The notes beneath the pieces were generated by a model. The model was not told the origin of the DNA. It saw only the letters and a list, made by a program, of their open reading frames with translations, and searched no databases. DNA of 18,209 nt from Oscillospiraceae bacterium (GTDB taxonomy: Bacteria > Bacillota > Clostridia > Oscillospirales > Oscillospiraceae): NCBI GenBank assembly GCA_020025425.1, contig JAHHSD010000039.1, forward strand, positions 1-18,209, read 5' to 3'. This document shows, piece by piece, positions 6,096 to 13,353 of this stretch (the stretch's first letter is position 1; each line of letters opens with the position of its first letter). Position numbers and translations under genes: made by a program.

Positions 6096-7532
6096 TTAAT
6101 ACTCCTCTGCAATGACCTGGGCCTTCAGCAGGTTGGTGGAGCCGCTGCGGCCCAGGGGGACGCCCGCGGTGATGACCACCGTATCGCCGATCTCCACCAG
6201 GCCCTCCTTGCGGGCCACGTCGGCAGACAGGGAGAAAATGCGGTCCGTGGAGGTCACCTCGCCGGTGAGCAGGGGGATCACGCCCCAGGAGATGGACAGC
6301 TGGCGGCGGACCTTCTCGTGCATGGTGAGGGCGGCGATGGGGCAGGCCGGGCGGAAGCGGCAGATCATCCGGGCAGTCCGTCCGGAGTTGGTGGCCGCCA
6401 GAATGGCCTTGGCGTCCAGATCCTCTGCGGTCAGGCAGCAGGTGTGGGTGATAGCGTCGTCAATGTTGTGATTGGGAATGACGCGCTGCTTCTGGAACTG
6501 GCGCCAGTAGTGGATGGAGGTCTCAGCCTCCAGCACGGTGCTGGACATGACCTGGAGCGCCTCAATGGGGTACTTGCCGTTGGCCGTCTCGCCGGAGAGC
6601 ATGACGCAGCTGGTGCCGTCAAAAACGGCGTTGGCCACGTCGCTGACCTCGGCCCGGGTGGGCCGGGGATTGCGCATCATGGAGTCCAGCATCTGGGTGG
6701 CCGTAATCACCGGCTTACCCGCCTGGAGTCCCTTGCGGATCATCTTTTTTTGCAGGATGGGCACCTTGGCAGCGGGGATCTCCACGCCCAGGTCGCCTCG
6801 GGCCACCATGATGCCGTCGGCAGCGGCCAGGATCTCGTCCAGATTATCCACGCCCTCCTGGTTCTCGATCTTGGCAATGATCTTCACGCTGTCGCCGCCG
6901 CATTCGTGGAGCACCTTCCGCATCGCCTCCACGTCGGACGCGGTCCGCACAAAGGAGGCCGCGATGAAGTCGAAGTCGTTCTCAACGCCGAAGCGGATGT
7001 CATCCACATCCTTCTCCGTCAGGGCGGGCAGCTGGATGTGAACGCCGGGAATGTTGAGCGACTTATTGGAGGACAGGGTGCCGCCGTTCTCTACGGTGCA
7101 GCGGATCTCATGGCCCACGATCTCCTCTACCCGGATGGCCACCAGGCCGTCGTCAATAAGGATCTCGTTGCCGGGGGCCAGCTCCTCGTGGAGCTTGGGA
7201 TAGGTGACGGAAACCCGGCTCTGATCGCCCTCTGTCTCCTCGGTGGTCAGGGTGAAGCTGTCGCCCGCTTTCAGGGTGACCGTGGGGGTCTTGAAGGTTT
7301 TGATCCGGATCTCAGGTCCCTTTGTATCCAGGATAGCCGCCACAGGACGGCCCATGTTGTCCCGAACTGCCTTCAGGAGGTTGAGCCGCCCCAGATGCTC
7401 CTCATGGGAGCCGTGAGAAAAATTGAAGCGGGCGGCGTCCATACCGCCTCGGATCAGGGCACGGATACATTCCTCGTTGTTGGTTGCAGGTCCCAAGGTG
7501 CAGATGATCTTTGTCTTTCGGATTTGGTGCAT
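6096..7532 (-). CDS. pyk: Pyruvate kinase
   Basis: Converts phosphoenolpyruvate and ADP to pyruvate and ATP, the last step of glycolysis, in the cytoplasm. The 478-residue length is standard; it lacks the extra C-terminal PEP-utiliser-like domain of Bacillus enzymes. The A domain opens with KTKIICTLGPA (6-16). Substrate and metal residues are present: R35, N37, S39, H40 (ARFNFSHG), D69-T70 with GPEIR (E74, typical of potassium-dependent enzymes), K221 and E223 (AKIENQEG), D247 (ARGDLG) and T279 (TATQML). The B domain (about 77-171) is inserted as usual, and the C domain is about 345-478. Start: ATG with GAGGAGGAAG upstream. It lies 79 bases downstream of tsaD with no clear promoter or terminator between, so it may be read through from the rimI promoter. 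Compare the shortened paralogue at 12126-13106. Confidence 0.98.
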   Translation of the reverse strand: MHQIRKTKIICTLGPATNNEECIRALIRGGMDAARFNFSHGSHEEHLGRLNLLKAVRDNMGRPVAAILDTKGPEIRIKTFKTPTVTLKAGDSFTLTTEETEGDQSRVSVTYPKLHEELAPGNEILIDDGLVAIRVEEIVGHEIRCTVENGGTLSSNKSLNIPGVHIQLPALTEKDVDDIRFGVENDFDFIAASFVRTASDVEAMRKVLHECGGDSVKIIAKIENQEGVDNLDEILAAADGIMVARGDLGVEIPAAKVPILQKKMIRKGLQAGKPVITATQMLDSMMRNPRPTRAEVSDVANAVFDGTSCVMLSGETANGKYPIEALQVMSSTVLEAETSIHYWRQFQKQRVIPNHNIDDAITHTCCLTAEDLDAKAILAATNSGRTARMICRFRPACPIAALTMHEKVRRQLSISWGVIPLLTGEVTSTDRIFSLSADVARKEGLVEIGDTVVITAGVPLGRSGSTNLLKAQVIAEEY

Positions 7533-7611
7533 AAGCTTGCTTCCTCCTCTATATTTACATCGTAGCCTCTCGTTCTTTTATCCGGATCCCGCTGCCGCGG
7601 CTCCGACCCCC

Positions 7612-8622
7612 TCATCCCAGGGAAATATCCCGGGTAGCGTAGGCGTTCAGGTCCAGGCCGCCCCGGCGGCCGGCCAAATACTCGTAGTAGCCCTGGCAGC
7701 CGATCATGGCGGAGTTGTCCCCGCAGTAGCGCAGCTCAGGCAGATAGAGCTGCCACCCCTCCCGGGCGCAGGCCGCAGTCAGGTCATTTCGGATCCGGCT
7801 GTTGGCCGCCACACCGCCGGCCACGGCGATCTTGCCATAGCCCTTCTGCCGGGCCGCCTCGATGATGCGGGGGACCAGGCTCTCGCTGACCGCCCTGCCG
7901 AAGCTGGCGGCAAAATCGGGCAGGTTCAGCTCCTCCCCCTTCTGCTGGCTGTTGTGGATCAGGTTCAGGCTGGCGGTTTTCAGTCCCGAGAAGGACATGT
8001 CCAGCTCGGCCCCCTTGACATGGACCCGGGGCAGCTCATACCGGCTGTCGTCGCCCTCCCGGGCCAGCCGGTCCATGGGGCCGCCGCCGGGATAGCCGAT
8101 CCCCAGCACCCGGGCCACCTTGTCAAAGCACTCCCCTGCCGCGTCATCCCGTGTCCCACCCATAATCTCCATTTCGGTATAAGAGCGCACGTCCACGATG
8201 GCTGTGGTGCCGCCGGAGACGCACAGGCAGACGAAGGGGGGCTCCAGCCCGGGGTGGGTCAGGTAGTTGGCCGCAATGTGTCCGCGGACATGGTGGACAG
8301 GGATCAGGGGCAGGTCCAGCGCCATGGCTGCACCCTTGGCAAAGTTGACCCCGACCAGCACCGCCCCGATCAGGCCGGGGGCGTAGGTCACGGCAATGGC
8401 GTCCAGGTCGGCGGTGGTCATGCCCGCATCGGCCAGGGCCTGGGTACACAGGCCGCTCACCGCCTCCACATGCTTGCGGGACGCGATCTCCGGGACCACG
8501 CCGCCGTAGATGGTGTGCATCTCGATTTGGGAGTTGACACAGTTGGACAGCACCTCCCGTCCGTCCCGGACCACAGCGGCCGCTGTATCGTCGCAGGAGG
8601 ATTCAATGGCCAGGATGTTCAC
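7612..8622 (-). CDS. tsaD: tRNA threonylcarbamoyladenosine transferase TsaD
   Basis: Catalytic subunit that transfers threonylcarbamoyl onto A37 of ANN-decoding tRNAs (t6A), working with TsaB and TsaE in the cytoplasm. The start is set at GTG 8622, giving 336 residues beginning MNILAIESSCDDTAAAVV, exactly the family N-terminus; a more upstream Met at 8664 would add 14 residues that duplicate rimI coding sequence. The ASKHA-fold motifs are present: HHVRGH (110-115, metal ligands His111 and His115 at the usual numbering), GLIGAVLVG, GGTTAIV and GGVAANSRIR near the C-terminus. The start overlaps the rimI stop as GTGA, so the two are translationally coupled. tsaB and tsaE, often in the same cluster, are not in this window. 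Confidence 0.97.
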   Translation of the reverse strand: MNILAIESSCDDTAAAVVRDGREVLSNCVNSQIEMHTIYGGVVPEIASRKHVEAVSGLCTQALADAGMTTADLDAIAVTYAPGLIGAVLVGVNFAKGAAMALDLPLIPVHHVRGHIAANYLTHPGLEPPFVCLCVSGGTTAIVDVRSYTEMEIMGGTRDDAAGECFDKVARVLGIGYPGGGPMDRLAREGDDSRYELPRVHVKGAELDMSFSGLKTASLNLIHNSQQKGEELNLPDFAASFGRAVSESLVPRIIEAARQKGYGKIAVAGGVAANSRIRNDLTAACAREGWQLYLPELRYCGDNSAMIGCQGYYEYLAGRRGGLDLNAYATRDISLG

Positions 8623-9095
8623 CTCTCTCCGCCCCCTTCCGAGTCGGGCTCCTGCCGAAACCATTTTGTCATAATAACGGCGTCCTCCTTGGGGTCGGTG
8701 TAAAAATTCTTCCGGCGGCCCTCCTCCTGAAAGCCAAAGCTCTCATAGAGCGCAATGGCCGGGGCGTTGGACTCCCGCACCTCCAGCGTCAGGAAGGCAA
8801 GGTGCTCCTGCCCGAAGCGGCAGAACACGTCCATCAGGGCCGCGCCCACGCCGTGCCGCCGGGCGGCCTGCTCCACCGCCACGTTGGCGATGTAGCCCTC
8901 GTCCAGAACGACCTGGAGCCCGGCATAGCCCAGCACGCCGCCCTCTCCGTCCTCAGCCACAATAAAGCTGGCCTGGGGATTATATAATTCCTCCTCCAAA
9001 GCCGCCTCACTCCAGGGCTGAGAAAAGCACTCCTTTTCCAGCTCGGCGATCTGGCCCAGGTGGCTTCGGTCCATTGGGACAATGATATATTCCAT
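8619..9095 (-). CDS. rimI: RimI-type N-alpha-acetyltransferase (GNAT)
   Basis: GNAT-family acetyltransferase of the RimI group, known to acetylate the N-terminus of ribosomal protein bS18. The 158-residue form starting at ATG 9095 has GAGGGAG at a good distance and matches the usual RimI length of about 150; an upstream Met at 9158 lies within the promoter region and is rejected. Visible features are the substrate loop (ECFSQPWSE, 22-30), the acetyl-CoA loop RRHGVGAAL (79-87), and LEVRESNAPAIALYESFGF (104-122) with Glu105 and Tyr117 close to the catalytic Glu103 and Tyr115 of E. coli RimI. The acidic C-terminal tail (EPDSEGGGER) comes from the overlap zone with tsaD. The rimI-tsaD pairing is common in Firmicutes and supports the call; other protein N-termini could be the real targets. 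Confidence 0.92.
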   Translation of the reverse strand: MEYIIVPMDRSHLGQIAELEKECFSQPWSEAALEEELYNPQASFIVAEDGEGGVLGYAGLQVVLDEGYIANVAVEQAARRHGVGAALMDVFCRFGQEHLAFLTLEVRESNAPAIALYESFGFQEEGRRKNFYTDPKEDAVIMTKWFRQEPDSEGGGER

Positions 9096-9138
9096 ATCCG
9101 ATGCTCCCTCTGATCTGTGATAGCATTTGAATCGCTTT

Positions 9139-9168
9139 ATTATATAATACTCGGCCACCCTTTGTAAA
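9139..9168 (-). promoter_or_regulatory. Sigma-A promoter of rimI-tsaD
   Basis: On the minus strand -35 TTTACA (9168-9163), an 18-base spacer and a consensus -10 TATAAT (9144-9139). The predicted start is near 9132, leaving a leader of about 37 nt to the rimI ATG. The -35 lies inside an inverted repeat (9149-9180). Confidence 0.8.
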
Positions 9169-9180
9169 GAGCGGCCGAGT
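9149..9180. repeat. Inverted repeat enclosing the rimI -35 element
   Basis: ACTCGGCC (9149-9156) and GGCCGAGT (9173-9180) are perfect 8-base arms. The interior contains a smaller CTTT-GT-AAAG dyad that covers the -35. On the minus strand it lies 140 bases past polA and is followed by ATTATATAAT rather than a T run. It could therefore be a weak polA terminator, an operator for rimI-tsaD, or both. The rest of the polA-rimI gap (9181-9321) shows no gene I can support. Confidence 0.55.
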
Positions 9181-9321
9181 TCTATGAGTGAAATATAATT
9201 TTATCCGCTTTGATGTCCGGTAAAGCTTTTTTCACCCGTCCAAACTGTTCCGCGCCGCCCGGATCGGAGGGCAAAGTTTCCGCTAAGCGCTCCCTTCCAG
9301 TTTCTGTTTCCTGTTCCCCGC

Positions 9322-12009
9322 TCAGTGGGCCTCGGCCCAGCTCTTCCCGGCGGCAGTGTCGGCCAGCAGGGGGACGGACAGCTGGGCCGCACCGGCCATC
9401 TCCTCCCGGACCAGGGCGCAGATCTGCTCGGCCTCGGACTCGGGGCACTCCACGATCAGCTCGTCGTGGACCTGGAGCACCAGGCGGCCCTGGAGCCCCT
9501 CGGCCAGCAGGCGGTTCCGGACCCGGATCATGGCCATCTTGATGATATCGGCGGCAGCCCCCTGGATGGGTGCGTTGAGGGCGACCCGCTCGCCAAAGGA
9601 GCGGGTATTGAAGTTGGAGGACTTCAGCTCCGGCACCCAGCGGCGGCGGCCCATGGGGGTGGACACCCAGCCGTCCGCCTTGGCCCGCTCCACGACGCTG
9701 TCCATATAGGACCGGACGCCGGCATAGTGGGCAAAGTATTTGTCCATATATTCCTTGGCCTCGGCCACGGTGACGCCGATATCCTGGCTCAGGGAGAAGG
9801 GGGAGATCCCGTAGACGATGCCGAAGTTCACCGCCTTGGCGCTGCGGCGCATCAGGGGGGTGACCTCCCCGATGGGCACGCCAAAGACCTGGGAGGCGGT
9901 GATGGCGTGGATATCGTCCCCAGAGCGGAACCCGTCGATCATGGCCTGGTCGCCAGCCATGTGGGCCAGCAGCCGCAGCTCGATCTGGGAGTAGTCTGCA
10001 TCTACCAGCACCCTGCCCGGTCCGGCCACGAACATTTTGCGCAGCTCCGCCCCCAGCTCGGTGCGGACGGGGATATTCTGGAGGTTGGGCTCGGTGGAGC
10101 TGAGCCGCCCGGTGGCGGTGACGGTGTTCTGGAAGGAGGAGTGGATACGGCCGTCCGGGCCGATGACCTTGCCCAAGCCGTCCACATAGGTGGATTTCAG
10201 CTTGGTGAGCTGGCGGTACTCCAGGATCTCCTCAATGATGGGGTGCTGGCCACGCAGCTTATCCAGCACCTCGGCGTTGGTGGAATAGCCGGTCTTGGTC
10301 TTTTTCACCGGGGGGAGCCCCAGCTGGTCAAAGAGGACGGTCCCCAGCTGCTTGGTGGAGTTGATGTTGAACTCCTCCCCCGCCAGCTCATAGATGGTCC
10401 CCTGGACCTTGTCGATCCGGGCGGAGAGCATCTCGCCAAACTCGGCCAGCGCCTTGCGGTCGATATAGAAGCCCTCGGTCTCCATCTCGGCCAGCACCAG
10501 GCACAGGGGGAGCTCCACCTCCTCATAGAGCCGGGTCATGCCCAGCTCCTCCAGCCGCCGGGAGAGGGTGTCCCGCAGGGCCCCGATGAGGGCGCAGTGG
10601 GCCGTGAGGGCTCCCACAGGGGCGGCGTGGTCGGACAGGGGGCCGAAGGCGCCCTCGGCCAGGTACTGCTCCGCCTTGGGGTACTCGTGCTTGTAGTAGG
10701 TGATGCCCAGCTTCTCCAGCTCGTAGCTGCCGTCGGTGGGGGCCAGCAGATAGGCGGCCACCTCGGTGTCAAAGACGAAGCCGGCGGGCTGAATGCCCTC
10801 GCTGAGCAGGGCCCGGCACAGCTCCTTGACCCCGTGGGACACCTTTTTAATGCCCCCATCCTCAAAAAAGTCCTTGAGGAACTGGTTGTAGCCGTCCAGC
10901 CGGTCGGCGAACAGCAGGGCGGCGTGGCTGTGGTCCTCCTCAGGCCGGTACTCCACGCACACCCGGTCCAGCCCGGGCAGGGCCAGCACATTCACCCGGT
11001 CGGCCTGCCTCCAGGCGGCCAGCAGCTCCTCCGCCCGGGTCCGGTCGGTCACCGTCTCGCTGGTGCAGCTGCCCTCCGGCTTGGGCGCGTCCACAGCGGC
11101 TCCCTCCCCCTGGGGAGCGGTGAGCCGGTACTTATCAATGAGCTTGGAGAACTCCAGCTCCAAAAACAGTTGATAGAGCCGGTCGTTGTCCGGGGCCCGG
11201 CGCAGATTGGCCTGGGGCTCGAAGTCGATGGGGGCGTCCAGGCGGATGGTGGCCAGATCGTAGGACATCCGGGCGTCAGGCTCCCCCTCGATGAGCTTCT
11301 TGATGACGCCGGGCTTGGCGGGGACGCCCTCGGCCATCTCCGGCTCGGGCATGGCGGCGTAGAGGGCGTCGATGGAGCCGTACCGCTGGATCAGGGCCAT
11401 GGCGGTCTTTTCTCCCACCCCCTTCACCCCGGGGATGTTGTCGCTGGCATCCCCCATGAGGGCCTTCAGGTCGATGATGTGGATGGGATCGAAGCCGTAG
11501 ACCTCCCGGAAGGCCTCCGGAGTCATGTCCTTGGTGGTGGTCCGGCCCATGCGGGTGGACACCAGCTTGACGGTGGTCTGCTCGGTGACCAGCTGGAGGG
11601 AGTCCTTATCTCCCGTGACCACCACGGTCTCCCAGCCTGCGGCGGCGTCCTTCACCGAGATGGTGCCCAGCAGGTCGTCCGCCTCCCAGCCGTCCAGCTC
11701 GTACATAGGGATATTCATGGCGGACAGCACGTCCTTCAGAATGGGCATCTGGCTGGCCAGCTCCTCTGGCATCCCCTTGCGCTGGGCCTTGTAGCCCTCG
11801 TAGGCCAGGTGGCGGAAGGTGGGCGCCTTCCGGTCGAAGGTGATGCACAGGGCCTCCGGGTCCACCTCGTCCAGCAGCTTGTTGAGGATGTTCAAAAAGC
11901 CCAAAATGGCGTTGGTGGACTGCCCCGACTGGGTGGTCAGATTCTGGCTCACGCCGTAAAAGGCCCGGTTGACGATGGAGTTGCCGTCCAGGACCATCAG
12001 TTTTTTCAT
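9322..12009 (-). CDS. polA: DNA polymerase I
   Basis: Removes RNA primers and fills gaps during Okazaki fragment maturation and repair. The 895-residue length is normal. Domains in order: 5'-3' exonuclease/flap domain (1 to about 290, with LDGNSIVNRAFYG, TGDKDSLQL and the GDASDNIPGVKGVGEKTA helix-hairpin-helix), a 3'-5' exonuclease-fold region (about 310-480), and the polymerase domain (about 490-895). Motif A is DADYSQIELR (670-679), motif B RRSAKAVNFGIVYG (about 717-730) and motif C VHDELIVE (847-854); all three are intact. The proofreading fold lacks the first D-x-E metal motif: where FDTET-like sequence is expected there is RVNVLALPGLDRVCVEY. This matches the inactive proofreading domain of many Firmicute Pol I proteins. 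ATG 12009 is preceded by AAGGGGG, and a promoter lies just upstream. Confidence 0.98.
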   Translation of the reverse strand: MKKLMVLDGNSIVNRAFYGVSQNLTTQSGQSTNAILGFLNILNKLLDEVDPEALCITFDRKAPTFRHLAYEGYKAQRKGMPEELASQMPILKDVLSAMNIPMYELDGWEADDLLGTISVKDAAAGWETVVVTGDKDSLQLVTEQTTVKLVSTRMGRTTTKDMTPEAFREVYGFDPIHIIDLKALMGDASDNIPGVKGVGEKTAMALIQRYGSIDALYAAMPEPEMAEGVPAKPGVIKKLIEGEPDARMSYDLATIRLDAPIDFEPQANLRRAPDNDRLYQLFLELEFSKLIDKYRLTAPQGEGAAVDAPKPEGSCTSETVTDRTRAEELLAAWRQADRVNVLALPGLDRVCVEYRPEEDHSHAALLFADRLDGYNQFLKDFFEDGGIKKVSHGVKELCRALLSEGIQPAGFVFDTEVAAYLLAPTDGSYELEKLGITYYKHEYPKAEQYLAEGAFGPLSDHAAPVGALTAHCALIGALRDTLSRRLEELGMTRLYEEVELPLCLVLAEMETEGFYIDRKALAEFGEMLSARIDKVQGTIYELAGEEFNINSTKQLGTVLFDQLGLPPVKKTKTGYSTNAEVLDKLRGQHPIIEEILEYRQLTKLKSTYVDGLGKVIGPDGRIHSSFQNTVTATGRLSSTEPNLQNIPVRTELGAELRKMFVAGPGRVLVDADYSQIELRLLAHMAGDQAMIDGFRSGDDIHAITASQVFGVPIGEVTPLMRRSAKAVNFGIVYGISPFSLSQDIGVTVAEAKEYMDKYFAHYAGVRSYMDSVVERAKADGWVSTPMGRRRWVPELKSSNFNTRSFGERVALNAPIQGAAADIIKMAMIRVRNRLLAEGLQGRLVLQVHDELIVECPESEAEQICALVREEMAGAAQLSVPLLADTAAGKSWAEAH

Positions 12010-12048
12010 TTGGGTTCCCCCTTATCGTTGGAAAAATCATCTTTTCAC

Positions 12049-12077
12049 AGTATAACAAGCTTTCCCCCGGCGGGCAA
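12049..12077 (-). promoter_or_regulatory. Probable promoter of polA
   Basis: On the minus strand -35 TTGCCC (12077-12072, four of six consensus bases), a 17-base spacer and -10 TATACT (12054-12049, five of six). The start would be near 12042, about 33 nt before the polA ATG. Confidence 0.65.
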
Positions 12078-12093
12078 GGAAAAATCCGGGGCA

Positions 12094-12116
12094 GCGGCGC
12101 ATAATTCAGACGCCGC
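12094..12116 (-). terminator. Weak hairpin after the pyruvate-kinase-like gene
   Basis: On the minus strand GCGGCG and CGCCGC (12116-12111 and 12099-12094) enclose an 11-base loop, with TTTTT following nine bases later. The stem is short and the T run offset, so read-through into polA is possible. Confidence 0.35.
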
Positions 12117-12125
12117 GACACCGCC

Positions 12126-13106
12126 CTAAGGCTCCAGGGCAGTCCGGGCGGTTTTCACCAGATAATCCATGGCCTGCACCGGGTATTTCCCAACCGCGGT
12201 CTCCCCGGTGAGCATCAGGGAGGAGGCCCCGTCCAGTACACCGTTGTAGATGTCGGCCACCTCCGCCCGGGTGGGCACCGGCCGCTGCTCCATGGACCAG
12301 AGCAGCTGGGTCACCAGGCAGAAGGGCTTTCCCCGCTCCACGCACCGGCGGGAGAGCTCCTTCTGGACGGCGGGCAGCTGCCACAGGGGCATGGAGTTGC
12401 CCAAATCTCCCCGGGCAATGCAGATCTGGTCGGCGCTGTCCAGGATCTCGTCCAGATGGTCCAGCCCCCGCTGATTTTCGATCTTGGCCATGATTTGGAC
12501 ATGCTCCAGCCCCCGCCGGTCCAGGGCGGAGCGGAGGTTCTCCACGTCCTCCCTTCCCCGGACAAAGGGCTGCAAAATGTGGGTCACCCCGCACGCCCCC
12601 GCCAGGTCCAGATCGGCCAGGTCCTCCCCTGTCAGGGTGGGCGTGTCGATCTCCCGCCCAAGCAGGGCCAGGCTCTTGCGGCTTTGCAGCATACCGCCCC
12701 GGAGCACCCGGCAGATAAGACTCCCCCGCTCCGCCGAGCAGACCTCCAGCAGCAGGGCGCTGTCATCCAGGGCGATCCGGTCCCCGGGCCGGGCGGCGCA
12801 GATCACCGGCTCCGGAATGGGGATGCCGCCCTGTCCCAGCCGGACCATGCCGCCCTCCGCCAGCTCTGCCGGGGCGCTCAGTGCGCCCACCCGCAGCTCC
12901 GGACCCCGGAGGTCCACGATCAGGTGGGGCCGCTCCACCCCGGCCGCCCGGGCGGCGGGGAAACAGTCCCGCTCCAGTCCCTCCGCACAGGCCGCCAGGC
13001 CGGTGTGGGACAGATTGATCCGCAGCCCCGTCATGCCCGCCCGGAACATCTCCCCAAGGACCGCGCCGCTCCGGCAGGCGGTCCCAAATGTGCCGTAAAA
13101 CTCCAT
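12126..13106 (-). CDS. Pyruvate-kinase-like protein lacking the C-terminal domain
   Basis: A 326-residue paralogue of pyruvate kinase. The barrel is nearly complete: YGTFGTA stands where CTLGPA is usual, followed by LRINLSHTG (R29, N31, S33, H34), GPELR (68-72), MAKIENQRGLDHLDEIL (K208, E210), ARGDLG (D234), VTQLLWSM (T266) and LTGETAVGKYP (299-309). A B domain (about 73-158) is present but slightly short. Two departures stand out. The potassium-site Thr of D-T-K is Leu66 (VDLRGPE). The protein also stops right after the barrel, missing about 140 C-terminal residues that carry allosteric and tetramer contacts. Catalytic Lys, Glu, Asp and Thr are retained, so it could be a catalytic but unregulated enzyme, a PEP-binding protein, or a family member with another substrate. 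No frameshift or stop inside suggests decay. It has its own promoter and GGGGAG ribosome site, and lies upstream of polA. Confidence 0.85.
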   Translation of the reverse strand: MEFYGTFGTACRSGAVLGEMFRAGMTGLRINLSHTGLAACAEGLERDCFPAARAAGVERPHLIVDLRGPELRVGALSAPAELAEGGMVRLGQGGIPIPEPVICAARPGDRIALDDSALLLEVCSAERGSLICRVLRGGMLQSRKSLALLGREIDTPTLTGEDLADLDLAGACGVTHILQPFVRGREDVENLRSALDRRGLEHVQIMAKIENQRGLDHLDEILDSADQICIARGDLGNSMPLWQLPAVQKELSRRCVERGKPFCLVTQLLWSMEQRPVPTRAEVADIYNGVLDGASSLMLTGETAVGKYPVQAMDYLVKTARTALEP

Positions 13107-13136
13107 ATCTACACTCCCCGCTTGTTTTCTCCCTCT

Positions 13137-13165
13137 ATTATGGCCAAAAAAGGGCGCTGCGTCAA
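13137..13165 (-). promoter_or_regulatory. Sigma-A promoter of the pyruvate-kinase-like gene
   Basis: On the minus strand -35 TTGACG (13165-13160), exactly 17 bases, then -10 CATAAT (13142-13137): five of six consensus bases in each box. The transcript would start near 13130, leaving a leader of about 24 nt. Confidence 0.8.
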
Positions 13166-13243
13166 CCGAACCCTCTCACCTGGCATCATTTTCCTCCCAT
13201 TCTCTTAAATTTTTATGAATTCACCCTCCGCCGCCTATTTTTA

Positions 13244-13272
13244 TAGACTTTTGCCCCAAACTATGGTAGAAT
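13244..13272 (+). promoter_or_regulatory. Extended -10 promoter of the TagA-family gene
   Basis: On the plus strand -35 TAGACT (13244-13249), a 17-base spacer ending in TGG, and -10 TAGAAT (13267-13272), giving an extended -10 TGnTAGAAT. The start would be near 13279. Together with the minus-strand promoter at 13137-13165 it makes the 13107-13353 gap a divergent promoter region. Confidence 0.7.
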
Positions 13273-13281
13273 ATTATACCT

Positions 13282-13319
13282 CCTGCTGCATAGAACATCC
13301 CCCTTTCCTCTGCGGCAGG
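13282..13319 (+). repeat. Inverted repeat in the leader of the TagA-family gene
   Basis: CCTGCTGCA (13282-13290) pairs with TGCGGCAGG (13311-13319) over nine base pairs with one wobble, around a C/T-rich 20-base loop. It sits at the very 5' end of the predicted transcript, 22 bases before the GGAGG ribosome site. It may stabilise the mRNA or regulate it; no T run follows. Confidence 0.5.
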
Positions 13320-13353
13320 TGCCTATTATCGTATATTCCCTGGAGGATGTATC

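Noticed and set aside
6036..6116. 26-codon plus-strand frame from the ATG at 6036
   Set aside because: No ribosome site, and it runs through the inverted repeat into the antisense of pyk.
5904..7565. 553-codon open frame on the plus strand opposite pyk and the infC leader
   Set aside because: Antisense shadow with no family features; it would also run through the infC promoter and the long hairpin.
8623..8664. Upstream start of tsaD at 8664
   Set aside because: It adds MVSAGARLGRGRRE before the conserved MNILAIESSCDDT start; the GTG at 8622 couples to the rimI stop.
9096..9158. Upstream Met extension of rimI by 21 residues
   Set aside because: It overlaps the -10 region and the predicted transcription start; the ATG at 9095 has GAGGGAG and gives the family length.
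9200..9232. Plus-strand terminator-like GCTTT...AAAGC followed by T6
   Set aside because: Only a 5-bp stem with a 10-base loop, and there is no plus-strand gene upstream for it to serve.
9182..9448. 88-codon minus-strand frame extending past polA into the gap
   Set aside because: Mostly an out-of-frame shadow of polA; the part in the gap (from a GTG near 9232) has no good ribosome site or recognisable sequence.
9325..12129. 934-codon open frame on the plus strand opposite polA
   Set aside because: Antisense shadow of polA with low-complexity Gly/Leu/His/Gln composition; its length follows from the rarity of TTA, CTA and TCA codons in polA.
12126..13106. The short pyruvate kinase as a truncated pseudogene
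   Set aside because: The frame is intact with catalytic residues, own promoter and ribosome site, and no C-domain remnant follows its stop; polA's promoter begins about 50 bases on.
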